A stretch of 64,000 bases of DNA from Chondrosia reniformis (lineage: Eukaryota; Porifera; Demospongiae; Chondrillida; Chondrillidae), in contig OX359202.1 of the NCBI GenBank assembly GCA_947172415.1, positions 5,504,899 through 5,568,898 on the forward strand, read 5' to 3'. Numbering within the stretch: the stretch's first letter is position 1; the number at the start of each line of letters is the position of its first letter. Shown piece by piece: positions 11,640-48,469 of this stretch. The position numbers and the translations under genes were made by a program. Under the pieces are notes generated by a model, which saw nothing but the letters and a program-made list of their open reading frames with translations, had not been told where the DNA came from and did no database searches.

Positions 11640-13269
11640 ATATTAATGTACATTTGGTGCTCTAACTCTGTCAAATGGAAAGATATGAAGCTCAAACTTG
11701 CTGTCAGCATTCACAGACATGTATGAAACATTTCCAATGACAATTTGAAATTTTCATAAATCTTTACATTTGCCCTATCTCTCACCATACATTAATTTGG
11801 TATTAATGTACATTTGGTGCTCTAACTCTGTCAAATGGAAAGATATGAAGCTCAAACTTGCTGTCAGCATTCACAGACATGTATGAAACATTTCCAATGA
11901 CAATTTGAAATTTTCATAAATCTTTACATTTGCCCTATCTCTCACCATACATTAATTTCGTATACCAATACTTTAATGTACATTTGGTACTATAACTCTG
12001 TAAAATGGAAAGTTAATAAGCTAAACCTTGGTGTCAGCATTCACAAACATGATTGAATCATTTCCAAAGAGTTTTTGAATTTTTTTTAAATCTTTACATT
12101 TGCCCTATCTCTCACTATACATTAATTTGGTATTAATGTACATTTGGTGCTCTAACTCTGTCAAATGGAAAGATATGAAGCTCAAACTTGCTGTCAGCAT
12201 TCACAGACATGTAGGAAACATTTCCAATGAGAATTTGAAATTTTCATAAATCTTTACATTTGCCCTCTCTCTCACCATATATTAATTTCGTATACCAATA
12301 CTTTAATGTACATTTGGTACTATAACTCTTTAAAATGGAAAGTTAATAAGCTAAACCTTGGTGTCAGCATTCACAAACATGATTGAATCATTTCCAAAGA
12401 GTTTTTGAAATTTTTATAAATCTTTACATTTGCCCTATCTCTCACCATACATTAATTTGGTATTAATGTACATTTGGTGCTCTAACTCTGTCAAATGGAA
12501 AGATGTGAAGCTCAAACTTGCTGTCAGCATTCACAGACATGTATGAAACATTTCCAATGAGAATTTGAAATTTTCATAAATCTTTACATTTGCCCTATCT
12601 CTCACCATACATTAATTTCGTATACCAATACTTTAATGTACATTTGGTACTATAACTCTGTAAAATGGAAAGTTAATAAGCTAAACCTTGGTGTCAGCAT
12701 TCACAAACATGATTGAATCATTTCCAAAGAGGTTTTGAATTTTTTTTAAATCTTTACATTTGCCCTATCTCTCACTATACATTAATTTGGTATTCCAGTA
12801 TATTAATGTACATTTGGTGCTCTAACTCTGTCAAATGGAAAGATATGAAGCTCAAACTTGCTGTCAGCATTCACAGACATGTATGAAACATTTCCAATGA
12901 GAATTTGAAATTTTCATAAATCTTTACATTTGCCCTATCTCTCACTATACATTAATTTGGTATTCCAGTATATTAATGTACATTTGGTGCTCTAACTCTG
13001 TCAAATGGAAAGATATGAAGCTCAAACTTGCTGTCAGCATTCACAGACATGTATGAAACATTTCCAATGAGAATTTGAAATTTTCATAAATCTTTACATT
13101 TGCCCTATCTCTCACCATACATTAACTTAAATGTACATTTAGTGATGTAACTCTGTCAAATTGGTAAATTTGAAGCTTAAACTTGGTATCCACATTCACA
13201 TACAAGTATGAAACATTTCCAAACAGTTTTAGAAATTTTGATTTCTACATAAATTTCTCATCATACATT
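11640..13269. repeat. satellite monomer block 1
   Basis: Head-to-tail monomers of about 155-180 bp. Two alternating types are visible: one with tttggtgctctaactctgtc and gacatgtatgaaac, the other with tttggtactataactctg and aacatgattgaatc. Spacing varies by the presence or absence of a short ccagtatattaatg segment. The block ends in a distinct boundary monomer containing acttaaatgtacatttagtg. Confidence 0.92.
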
Positions 13270-14336
13270 AACTAACCCTAATTGCGTAATACTATAAATG
13301 GCCGACCTTGAGTAGGTGTAAGAGTGAACATGCCGTACTGTATATATTTCTGAAAAAATAGAACTCTTTGAAAGATTTCTTATACACATGGATATGCACT
13401 GTGTAGTACTTGATTGTTGTTGAAGCAGTTTCTATCCACATATATTATATGGATGTCGTTAAAGTGAAATTTTGCCGATCGACGGCCAACGAAACTCCAA
13501 AGAAAAAAAGTTGGACCATACCGAACGCTACCATCCACGACGCTCAGAGGCCGGGATCGGTGGTAACGCTCTGCCGAGTTGAGCTTTGGGTGTCACTTGC
13601 GTGAGAAGAACCAGTTCTTCTCGATATGGCCGACTCATTCGAATCCTAAGATATCAGATGCCAATCCCACATTACGTGGAACCCCCCCGAAATCCGGATT
13701 ATTGGTGAGCACGTCTCTATGGCACCAACCGATTAGGAGACAGCTTCAGAGTCTAAGCGCTACCAACCTCTATGGGAACCGCTACCACCATAGAGATGTG
13801 TCCAGGTAGGCCTACTTTATAAGGTTTTGCGCTTCTATTTAAACAAGAAAATTTCAAAAGGAAACGATTGTGGTTGGCGCTATTCCATACTTAAGAATAG
13901 GGTATTTGCGAGAAAAATGTAGTCAAATTATATCAAGTTAATTCGGGATGAGTGCATCGTTCCAAGCCATTTTAAAGGTATATCCAGTATTCGTGGTTCA
14001 TCTAGAAACTGGGTAAATGGATAGAATCCTGTAAATGTCTTGATTGGCGGAGGAGACCAACTTTTCTGGTCCCATGTAGAAACGATTTTAGCGAAAGGTG
14101 TTCCGATATGAACGTAAACTGGTATAACCAGCCACACTCAATCTCAATTGCAGTAATAGCATAATGGCTACCTGCCTCTATGTAAAGACCTTCTGACAGC
14201 TGCGTTCTGGACTGTCCCTGCGTGTTTCTAGTTGCCCCATTCATGTCAAAACATTTTAACTTCGTATGCCGATAATTTGCAAAATAGTATCGCACGATAT
14301 ATATGCTACACCCATTTAAGGTCGTTTACTAGAAAT
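13270..14336. repeat. satellite core, copy 1
   Basis: Non-monomeric CpG-richer segment of about 1.07 kb, repeated at 16145, 18840 and 21521. It starts with CTAACCCTAA and ends at gtttactagaaatttaatg. Hairpins: GAGAAGAAC/GTTCTTCTC, TTGGTG/CACCAA, CTCTATGG/CCATAGAG, and a stem bringing TACCATCC opposite GGATCGGTGGTA. The short open frames (64 and 76 codons on +, 69 and 97 on minus) overlap one another and have no recognised family. A minus-strand stretch, SEGLYIEAGSHYAITAIEIE, faintly resembles PA14/fibrocystin-type beta strands and might be a decayed exon. Confidence 0.85.
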
Positions 14337-16144
14337 TTAATGTACATTAGAGTGCTGTAGCTCTGTCAAATGGAGAGATATGAAGCTTTAACTTAACGTC
14401 AGCATTCACAGACATGTTTGAAACATTTCCAATGAGAATTTGAAATTTTCATAAACCTTTACATTTGCCCTATCTCTCACTATACATTAATTTGGTATTC
14501 CAGTATAAGAATGTACATTTGGTGCTCTAACTCTGTCAAATGGAAAGATATGAAGCTCAAACTTGCTGTCAGCATTCACAGACATGATTGAATCATTTCC
14601 AAAGAGTTTTTGAAATTTTCATAAATCTTTACATTTGCCCTATCTCTCACTATACATTAATTTGGTATTCCAGTATATTAATGTACATTTGGTGCTCTAA
14701 CTCTGTCAAATGGAAAGATTTGAAGCTCAAACTTGCTATCAGCATTCACAGACATGTATGAAACATTTCCAATGAGAATTTGAAATTTTCATAAATCTTT
14801 ACATTTGCCCTATCTCTCACCATACATTAATTTGGTATTAATGTACATTTGGTGCTCTAACTCTGTCAAATGGAAAGATATGAAGCTCAAACTTGCTGTC
14901 AGTATTCACAGACATGTATGAAACATTTCCAATGACAATTTGAAATTTTCATAAATCTTTACATTTGCCATATCTCTCACTATACATTAATTTGGTATTC
15001 CAGTATATTAATGTACATTTGGTGCTCTAACTCTGTCAAATGGAAAGATATGAAGCTCAAACTTGCTGTCAGCATTCACAGACATGTATGAAACATTTCC
15101 AATGAGAATTTGAAATTTTCATAAATCTTTACATTTGCCCTATCTCTCACCATACATTAATTTGGTATTAATGTACATTTGGTGCTCTAACTCTGTCAAA
15201 TGGAAAGATATGAAGCTCAAACTTGCTGTCAGTATTCACAGACATGTATGAAACATTTCCAATGAGAATTTGAAATTTTCATAAATCTTTACATTTGCCC
15301 TATCTCTCACCATACATTAATTTCGTATACCAATACTTTAATGTACATTTGGTACTATAACTCTGTAAAATGGAAAGTTAATAAGCTAAACCTTGGTGTC
15401 AGCATTCACAAACATGATTGAATCATTTCCAAAGAGGTTTTGAATTTTTTTTAAATCTTTACATTTGCCCTATCTCTCACTATACATTAATTTGGTATTC
15501 CAGTATATTAATGTACATTTGGTGCTCTAACTCTGTCAAATGGAAAGATATGAAGCTCAAACTTGCTGTCAGCATTCACAGACATGTATGAAACATTTCC
15601 AATGACAATTTGAAATTTTCATAAATCTTTACATTTGCCCTATCTCTCACTATACATTAATTTGGTATTCCAGTATATTAATGTACATTTGGTGCTCTAA
15701 CTCTGTCAAATGGAAAGATATGAAGCTCAAACTTGCTGTCAGCATTCACAGACATGTATGAAACATTTCCAATGACAATTTGAAATTTTCATAAATCTTT
15801 ACATTTGCCCTATCTCTCACTATACATTAATTTGGTATTCCAGTATATTAATGTACATTTGGTGCTCTAACTCTGTCAAATGGAAAGATATGAAGCTCAA
15901 ACTTGCTGTCAGCATTCACAGACATGTATGAAACATTTCCAATGAGAATTTGAAATTTTCATAAATCTTTACATTTGCCCTATCTCTCACCATACATTAA
16001 CTTAAATGTACATTTAGTGATGTAACTCTGTCAAATTGGTAAATTTGAAGCTTAAACTTGGTATCCACATTCACATACAAGTATGAAACATTTCCAAACA
16101 GTTTTAGAAATTTTGATTTCTACATAAATTTCTCATCATACATT
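14337..16144. repeat. satellite monomer block 2
   Basis: About ten to eleven monomers of the same family. The first six are nearly base-for-base identical to those starting block 3 at 17212, showing duplication of a higher-order unit. Confidence 0.92.
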
Positions 16145-17211
16145 AACTAACCCTAATTGCGTAATACTATAAATGGCCGACCTTGAGTAGGTGTAAGAGT
16201 GAACATGCCGTACTGTATATATTTCTGAAAAAATAGAACTCTTTGAAAGATTTCTTATACACATGGATATGCACTGTGTAGTACTTGATTGTTGTTGAAG
16301 CAGTTTCTATCCACATATATTATATGGATGTCGTTAAAGTGAAATTTTGCCGATCGACGGCCAACGAAACTCCAAAGAAAAAAAGTTGGACCATACCGAA
16401 CGCTACCATCCACGACGCTCAGAGGCCGGGATCGGTGGTAACGCTCTGCCGAGTTGAGCTTTGGGTGTCACTTGCGTGAGAAGAACCAGTTCTTCTCGAT
16501 ATGGCCGACTCATTCGAATCCTAAGATATCAGATGCCAATCCCACATTACGTGGAACCCCCCCGAAATCCGGATTATTGGTGAGCACGTCTCTATGGCAC
16601 CAACCGATTAGGAGACAGCTTCAGAGTCTAAGCGCTACCAACCTCTATGGGAACCGCTACCACCATAGAGATGTGTCCAGGTAGGCCTACTTTATAAGGT
16701 TTTGCGCTTCTATTTAAACAAGAAAATTTCAAAAGGAAACGATTGTGGTTGGCGCTATTCCATACTTAAGAATAGGGTATTTGCGAGAAAAATGTAGTCA
16801 AATTATATCAAGTTAATTCGGGATGAGTGCATCGTTCCAAGCCATTTTAAAGGTATATCCAGTATTCGTGGTTCATCTAGAAACTGGGTAAATGGATAGA
16901 ATCCTGTAAATGTCTTGATTGGCGGAGGAGACCAACTTTTCTGGTCCCATGTAGAAACGATTTTAGCGAAAGGTGTTCCGATATGAACGTAAACTGGTAT
17001 AACCAGCCACACTCAATCTCAATTGCAGTAATAGCATAATGGCTACCTGCCTCTATGTAAAGACCTTCTGACAGCTGCGTTCTGGACTGTCCCTGCGTGT
17101 TTCTAGTTGCCCCATTCATGTCAAAACATTTTAACTTCGTATGCCGATAATTTGCAAAATAGTATCGCACGATATATATGCTACACCCATTTAAGGTCGT
17201 TTACTAGAAAT
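16145..17211. repeat. satellite core, copy 2
   Basis: Essentially identical to copy 1, offset 2875 bases. All four short open frames have identical translations in the two copies. Confidence 0.9.
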
Positions 17212-18839
17212 TTAATGTACATTAGAGTGCTGTAGCTCTGTCAAATGGAGAGATATGAAGCTTTAACTTAACGTCAGCATTCACAGACATGTTTGAAACA
17301 TTTCCAATGAGAATTTGAAATTTTCATAAACCTTTACATTTGCCCTATCTCTCACTATACATTAATTTGGTATTCCAGTATAAGAATGTACATTTGGTGC
17401 TCTAACTCTGTCAAATGGAAAGATATGAAGCTCAAACTTGCTGTCAGCATTCACAGACATGATTGAATCATTTCCAAAGAGTTTTTGAAATTTTCATAAA
17501 TCTTTACATTTGCCCTATCTCTCACTATACATTAATTTGGTATTCCAGTATATTAATGTACATTTGGTGCTCTAACTCTGTCAAATGGAAAGATTTGAAG
17601 CTCAAACTTGCTATCAGCATTCACAGACATGTATGAAACATTTCCAATGAGAATTTGAAATTTTCATAAATCTTTACATTTGCCCTATCTCTCACCATAC
17701 ATTAATTTGGTATTAATGTACATTTGGTGCTCTAACTCTGTCAAATGGAAAGATATGAAGCTCAAACTTGCTGTCAGTATTCACAGACATGTATGAAACA
17801 TTTCCAATGACAATTTGAAATTTTCATAAATCTTTACATTTGCCATATCTCTCACTATACATTAATTTGGTATTCCAGTATATTAATGTACATTTGGTGC
17901 TCTAACTCTGTCAAATGGAAAGATATGAAGCTCAAACTTGCTGTCAGCATTCACAGACATGTATGAAACATTTCCAATGAGAATTTGAAATTTTCATAAA
18001 TCTTTACATTTGCCCTATCTCTCACCATACATTAATTTGGTATTAATGTACATTTGGTGCTCTAACTCTGTCAAATGGAAAGATATGAAGCTCAAACTTG
18101 CTGTCAGCATTCACAGACATGTATGAAACATTTCCAATGACAATTTGAAATTTTCATAAATCTTTACATTTGCCCTATCTCTCACTATACATTAATTTGG
18201 TATTTCAGTATATTAATGTACATTTGGTGCTCTAACTCTGTCAAATGGAAAGATATGAAGCTCAAACTTGCTGTCAGCATTCACAGACATGTATGAATCA
18301 TTTCCAATGAGAATTTGAAATTTTCATAAATCTTTACATTTGCCCTATCTCTCACTATACATTAATTTGGTATTCCAGTATATTAATGTACATTTGGTGC
18401 TCTAATTCTGTCAAATGGAAAGATATGAAGCTCAAACTTGCTGTCAGCATTCACAGACATGTATGAATCATTTCCAATGAGAATTTGAAATTTTCATAAA
18501 TCTTTACATTTGCCCTATCTCTCACCATACATTAACTTAAATGTACATTTAGTGATGTAACTCTGTCAAATTGGTAAATTTGAAGCTTAAACTTGGTATC
18601 CACATTCACATACAAGTATGAAACATTTCCAAACAGTTTTAGAAATTTTGATTTTTACATAAATTTACCCTATCTTTCCCCATACATTTTCTTAATACAA
18701 TGTACACTTAGTGCTGTAACTCTGTCAAATGGCTAAATATGAAGTTTAAACTGTGTCTACATTCACAGACATGTATGAAACATTTCCAAACAGGTTTAGA
18801 AATTTTGATTTCTACATAAATTTCTCATCATACATTAAC
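17212..18839. repeat. satellite monomer block 3
   Basis: About nine monomers, then the boundary monomer plus an additional one (cttaatacaatgtacactta) that is absent before copies 1 and 2 but present before copy 4. Confidence 0.92.
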
Positions 18840-19905
18840 TAACCCTAATTGCGTAATAATATAAATGGCCGACCTTGAGTAGGTGTAAGAGTGAACATGC
18901 CGTACTGTATATATTTCTGAAAAAATAGAACTCTTTGAAAGATTTCTTATACACATGGATATGCACTGTGTAGTACTTGATTGTTGTTGAAGCAGTTTCT
19001 ATCCACATATATTATATGGATGTCGTTAAAGTGAAATTTTGCCGATCGACGGCCAACGAAACTCCAAAGAAAAAAAGTTGGACCATACCGAACGCTACCA
19101 TCCACGACGCTCAGAGGCCGGGATCGGTGGTAACGCTCTGCCGAGTTGAGCTTTGGGTGTCACTTGCGTGAGAAGAACCAGTTCTTCTCGATATGGCCGA
19201 CTCATTCGAATCCTAAGATATCAGATGCCAATCCCACATTACGTGGAACCCCCCCGAAATCCGGATTATTGGTGAGCACGTCTCTATGGCACCAACCGAT
19301 TAGGAGACAGCTTCAGAGTCTAAGCGCTACCAACCTCTATGGGAACCGCTACCACCATAGAGATGTGTCCAGGTAGGCCTACTTTATAAGGTTTTGCGCT
19401 TCTATTTAAACAAGAAAATTTCAAAAGGAAACGATTGTGGTTGGCGCTATTCCATACTTAAGAATAGGGTATTTGCGAGAAAAATGTAGTCAAATTATAT
19501 CAAGTTAATTCGGGATGAGTGCATCGTTCCAAGCCATTTTAAAGGTATATCCAGTATTCGTGGTTCATCTAGAAACTGGGAAAAATAGATAGAATCCTGT
19601 AAGTGTCTTGATTGGCGGAGGAGACCAACTTTTCTGGTCCCATGTAGAAACGATTTTAGCGAGAGGTGTTCCGATATGAACGTAAACTGGTATAACCAGC
19701 CACACTCAATCTCAATTGCAGTAATAGCATAATGGCTACCTGCCTCTATGTAAAGACCTTCTGACAGCTGCGTTCTGGACTGTCCCTGCGTGTTTCTAGT
19801 TGCCCCATTCATGTCAAAACATTTTAACTTCGTATGCCGATAATTTGCAAAATAGTATCGCACGATATATATGCTACATCCATTTAAGGTCGTTTACTAG
19901 AAATT
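18840..19905. repeat. satellite core, copy 3
   Basis: Offset 2692 bases from copy 2. Small differences around 19580 (aaaaatagatagaatc instead of gtaaatggatagaatc) merge the two minus-strand open frames into one of 122 codons. Copy 4 shares this, so copies 3 and 4 form a subgroup. Confidence 0.9.
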
Positions 19906-21520
19906 TAATGTACATTAGAGTGCTGTAGCTCTGTCAAATGGAGAGATATGAAGCTCAAACTTGCTGTCAGCATTCACAGACATGTATGAAACATTTCCAA
20001 TGAGAATTTGAAATTTTTATAAATCTTTACATTTGCCCTATCTCTCAGTATATTAATGTACATTTGGTGCTCTAATTCTGTCAAATGGAGAGATATGAAG
20101 CTTTAACTTAACGTCAGCATTCACAGACATGTTTGAAACATTTCCAATGAGAATTTGAAATTTTCATAAATCTTTACATTTGCCCTATCTCTCACCATAC
20201 ATTAATTTCGTATACCAATACTTTAATGTACATTTGGTACTATAACTCTGTAAAATGGAAAGTTAATAAGCTAAACCTTGGTGTCAGCATCCACAAACAT
20301 GATTGAATCATTTCCAAAGAGTTTTTGAAATTTTTATAAATCTTTACATTTGCCCTATCTCTCACCATACATTAATTTGGTATTCCAGTATATTAATGTA
20401 CATTTGGTGCTCTAACTCAGTAAAATGGAAAGATATGAAGCTCAAACTTGCTGTCAGCATTCACAGACATGTATGAAACATTTCCAATGAGAATTTGAAA
20501 TTTTCATAAATCTTTACATTTGCCCTATCTCTCACCATACATTAATTTCGTATACCAATACTTTAATGTACATTTGGTACTATAACTCTGTAAAATGGAA
20601 AGTTAATAAGCTAAACCTTGGTGTCAGTATCCACAAACATGATTGAATCATTTCCAAGGAGTTTTTGAAATTTTTATAAATCTTTACATTTGCCCTATCT
20701 CTCACCATACATTAATTTGGTATTAATGTACATTTGGTGCTCTAACTCTGTCAAATAGAAAGATATGAAGCTCAAACTTGCTGTCAGCATTCACAGACAT
20801 GTATGAAACATTTCCAATGACAATTTGAAATTTTCATAAATCTTTACATTTGCCCTATCTCTCACCATACATTAATTTCGTATACCAATACTTTAATGTA
20901 CATTTGGCACTATAACTCTGTAAAATGGAAAGTTAATAAGCTAAACCTTGGTGTCAGTATCCACAAACATGATTGAATCATTTCCAAAGAGTTTTTGAAA
21001 TTTTTATAAATCTTTACATTTGCCCTATCTCTCACTATACATTAATTTGGTATTCCAGTATATTAATGTACATTTGGTGCTCTAACTCTGTCAAATGGAA
21101 AGATATGAAGCTCAAACTTGCTGTCAGCATTCACAGACATGTATGAAACATTTTCAATGAGAATTTGAAATTTTCATAAATCTTTACATTTGCCCTATCT
21201 CTCACCATACATTAACTTAAATGTACATTTAGTGATGTAACTCTGTCAAATTGGTAAATTTGAAGCTTAAACTTGGTATCCACATTCACATACAAGTATG
21301 AAACATTTCCAAACAGTTTTAGAAATTTTGATTTTTACATAAATTTACCCTATCTTTCCCCATACATTTTCTTAATACAATGTACACTTAGTGCTGTAAC
21401 TCTGTCAAATGGCTAAATATGAAGTTTAAACTTTGTGTCTACATTCACAGACATGTATGAAACATTTCCAAACAGGTTTAGAAATTTTGATTTCTACATA
21501 AATTTCTCATCATACATTAA
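19906..21520. repeat. satellite monomer block 4
   Basis: About nine monomers, strictly alternating between the two monomer types over much of its length, ending with the same two boundary monomers as block 3. Confidence 0.92.
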
Positions 21521-22588
21521 CTAACCCTAATTGCGTAATACTATAAATGGCCGACCTTGAGTAGGTGTAAGAGTGAACATGCCGTACTGTATATATTTCT
21601 GAAAAAATAGAACTCTTTGAAAGATTTCTTATACACATGGATATGCACTGTGTAGTACTTGATTGTTGTTGAAGCAGTTTCTATCCACATATATTATATG
21701 GATGTCGTTAAAGTGAAATTTTGCCGATCGACGGCCAACGAAACTCCAAAGAAAAAAAGTTGGACCATACCGAACGCTACCATCCACGACGCTCAGAGGC
21801 CGGGATCGGTGGTAACGCTCTGCCGAGTTGAGCTTTGGGTGTCACTTGCGTGAGAAGAACCAGTTCTTCTCGATATGGCCGACTCATATGAATCCTAAGA
21901 TATCAGATGCCAATCCCACATTACGTGGAACCCCCCCGAAATCCGGATTATTGGTGAGCACGTCTCTATGGCACCAACCGATTAGGAGACAGCTTCAGAG
22001 TCTAAGCGCTACCAACCTCTATGGGAACCGCTACCACCATAGAGATGTGTCCAGGTAGGCCTACTTTATAAGGTTTTGCGCTTCTATTTAAACAAGAAAA
22101 TTTCAAAAGGAAACGATTGTGGTTGGCGCTATTCCATACTTAAGAATAGGGTATTTGCGAGAAAAATGTAGTCAAATTATATCAAGTTAATTCGGGATGA
22201 GTGCATCGTTCCAAGCCATTTTAAAGGTATATCCAGTATTCGTGGTTCATCTAGAAACTGGGAAAAATAGATAGAATCCTGTAAGTGTCTTGATTGGCGG
22301 AGGAGACCAACTTTTCTGGTCCCATGTAGAAACGATTTTAGCGAGAGGTGTTCCGATATGAACGTAAACTGGTATAACCAGCCACACTCAATCTCAATTG
22401 CAGTAATAGCATAATGGCTACCTGCCTCTATGTAAAGACCTTCTGACAGCTGCGTTCTGGACTGTCCCTGCGTGTTTCTAGTTGCCCCATTCATGTCAAA
22501 ACATTTTAACTTCGTATGCCGATAATTTGCATAATAGTATCGCACGATATATATGCTACACCCATTTAAGATCGTATATTAGAAATTT
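21521..22588. repeat. satellite core, copy 4
   Basis: Offset 2682 bases from copy 3. Shares the copy 3 changes and adds a few private substitutions (for example tcatatgaatcc instead of tcattcgaatcc). Confidence 0.9.
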
Positions 22589-22990
22589 AATGTACATTAG
22601 AGTGCTGTAGCTCTGTCAAATGGAGAGATATGAAGCTTTAACTTAACGTCAGCATTCACAGACATGTTTGAAACATTTCCAATGAGAATTTGAAATTTTC
22701 ATAAATCTTTACATTTGCCCTATCTCTCACCATACATTAATTTGGTATTCCAGTATATTAATGTACATTTGGTGCTCTAACTCTGTCAAATGGAAAGATA
22801 TGAAGCTCAAACTTGCTGTCAGCATTCACAGACATTCATAGAACATATCCAAATGCATGTGGTGTTCATAAGTATGAAATCTTTTGGAAAGAGTTTTAGA
22901 TATCTTTGTCTAGCAGTATTTGGTGTCATCCTTCAAAGACAAGCATAACAGATTTCCAATGAAGTTTTGAAATTTTAATATGTATATATT
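22589..22990. repeat. satellite monomers, right edge
   Basis: Two typical monomers followed by increasingly diverged ones (for example gacattcatagaacatatcc), resembling the left-edge type. The array fades out here. Confidence 0.8.
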
Positions 22991-23404
22991 TGTTCTTTCC
23001 ACCATAGTTCATTAATATACCTGTGTGATACTTTGCAAGAATATAATATTATCATGTATAAGTTGTGATATAATGTGAAAGTTATATACGTATTACATTA
23101 TATGGGGGACTTCATGGAAAACTAGCAATTTATTGGTGATCGTATACTGTAGTATATTAACTGATGGCTAAGGTTTACAGCATGGTAGTACAAATGGCTG
23201 GTGCCTGATACGTATGTATATAAATAGGCATGAGACTATAACACTATAAATTGTGTAAGCATTATATTACAAATAATTACAAATTTTAAATTGCTATCAT
23301 AAAATTGAGTACGTACATGAGACAATAGTACAAAATACAGCCTAACATAATCTTTGTCACACAATAAGTTAATATTCTACTAATGATATGTTGTGGCTGG
23401 GAAA
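22991..23404. other. spacer between satellite and myosin 3' end
   Basis: AT-rich, no gene seen. It should contain the 3' UTR and poly(A) site of the minus-strand myosin. Confidence 0.4.
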
Positions 23405-38631
<15,227 letters not shown>

Positions 38632-40086
38632 GGCTAGCTCGCGGCATGCAGAGAGACGAATCAAGATGAAAGAGAAGTAGAGACCATTAGACTTCCTCAC
38701 CCTCTTAGCGAAAGGTAAACGCCCAGGTCAGACGAAAAGTGGGCGTCATTCGAAAAACAAGCAGGGGCTAGTCTCGCGTAGCCCACTATCTCGACGCCAT
38801 ATTCACGTACTGACGTCACGCGGTCGCCGGAGAACTACTAGCCAGTTACGAAAACGATATTCATTAATTGCTTTTAATCTCACATATTCATTCCAATCAA
38901 TAGATATTGATTACATAAGTTGTGGGGGTGGATCCTGGTTGTGTGTATCTAAGGGTGGAAGTGTATCCTAATATAGAATGTATGATATATATACTATATA
39001 TAAACTGTGCATATATTGTGTGTTTTCTACCACTTCACTTTCTCTACTGCTAATAGATCAGTGATGCTGTAGATGTATGACTGATTAAATGCATATTAAG
39101 GATTTGAACTGTTCAATCTTTCAGTCGAAGCTTTATTGCTTTCTTGGCCGGTATATTCTACAGGTATACAAAACTTACAGTATTACAAGTTTAATATGAA
39201 CAGAAAGTTGTATAATAAAGCTATTTGTCAGCAGAAAGTAACTAACAGTCTATCTTCAACAGGCATATACTCGTGCAATATAAATCACCTGGATATATAA
39301 AACATATATACTGAATCCTATCAAAATAAAAACTGGTAGATTTTCTTACCAAAGAGTCATGTAATGGATATGGATATTATGTAATAAATAGGTCAAGTTA
39401 CATAACAAATAAAATGGCTGTCAAACAGTCTTATAGAGTTAAACACTACTTGCCTCTTTCCATTGTGTATGCAAATGAGCTACATACTCTTACAGAAGTC
39501 AACACTTACCCCAAGTGATGATAAAGGCACAGTGGGTGAGGTTACTGTTGCTATGGAGACCTGTAAGGTGCTACTGTGTAATGTAAGAGCTCTGGAGACA
39601 ATTAACAAACCATACCTTTGACAAGTCTTCTTGTGATGCCGTGGGCTACATGATGAGGGAAACATAATTTTACAGTCATATGCACACTTTGATGCCATGG
39701 TAAACCAATGGAGCTAGCTAGATTTTATACATCTTAGAGAATGAGGAAAAAATTTGGATATGGCTGAAAGGGTTGGATCCAGTTTACCAAACAAAAACAC
39801 ATTTGAATGGTGAAATGAGGGCAGGGGTTCAAGAGGTCAGAGGTCACACAGGAGATTAAAAGAGTACTTGTCATGCATGACATCAAGTAAAATCTTTTGG
39901 ATATACGCCACATGGTGGCAGTTGCTGGTAAACACCCTTAGGGTTGAAATGCTTGACAAAACATTTTAAACCTAAACTGTGTTTTTAGAAGCTCAAAGAA
40001 TCAAAAGATGTACCATCCAAAAGAAATGTTGGGGACATAGTTAGAAGGAATCCTTATTTTAACACAACATAACAAGATATTTTCAT
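38632..40086. other. intergenic region between myosin and poly(A) polymerase
   Basis: Both neighbours are on minus, so this holds the myosin promoter (right of 38631) and the poly(A) polymerase 3' end. Minus-strand AATAAA occurs at about 39130. A stretch at 39510-39592 looks like an exon on minus (acceptor ctccag, donor gtaagt; reads ALTLHSSTLQVSIATVTSPT...) and could be an extra 3' exon of the polymerase, but I cannot join it with confidence. A possible small repeat lies at about 39890-40035. Confidence 0.5.

Positions 40087-48469
<8,383 letters not shown>

Noticed and set aside
13410..13809. Small + strand proteins of 64 and 76 codons in each satellite core
   Set aside because: The frames overlap each other and the hairpins, show no family resemblance and are conserved only because the copies are recent duplicates.
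38632..38700. Longer myosin N-terminus starting at 38700
   Set aside because: The extra 23 residues are hydrophobic and unlike any myosin N-terminus; the Met at 38631 gives a typical short N-terminal segment.
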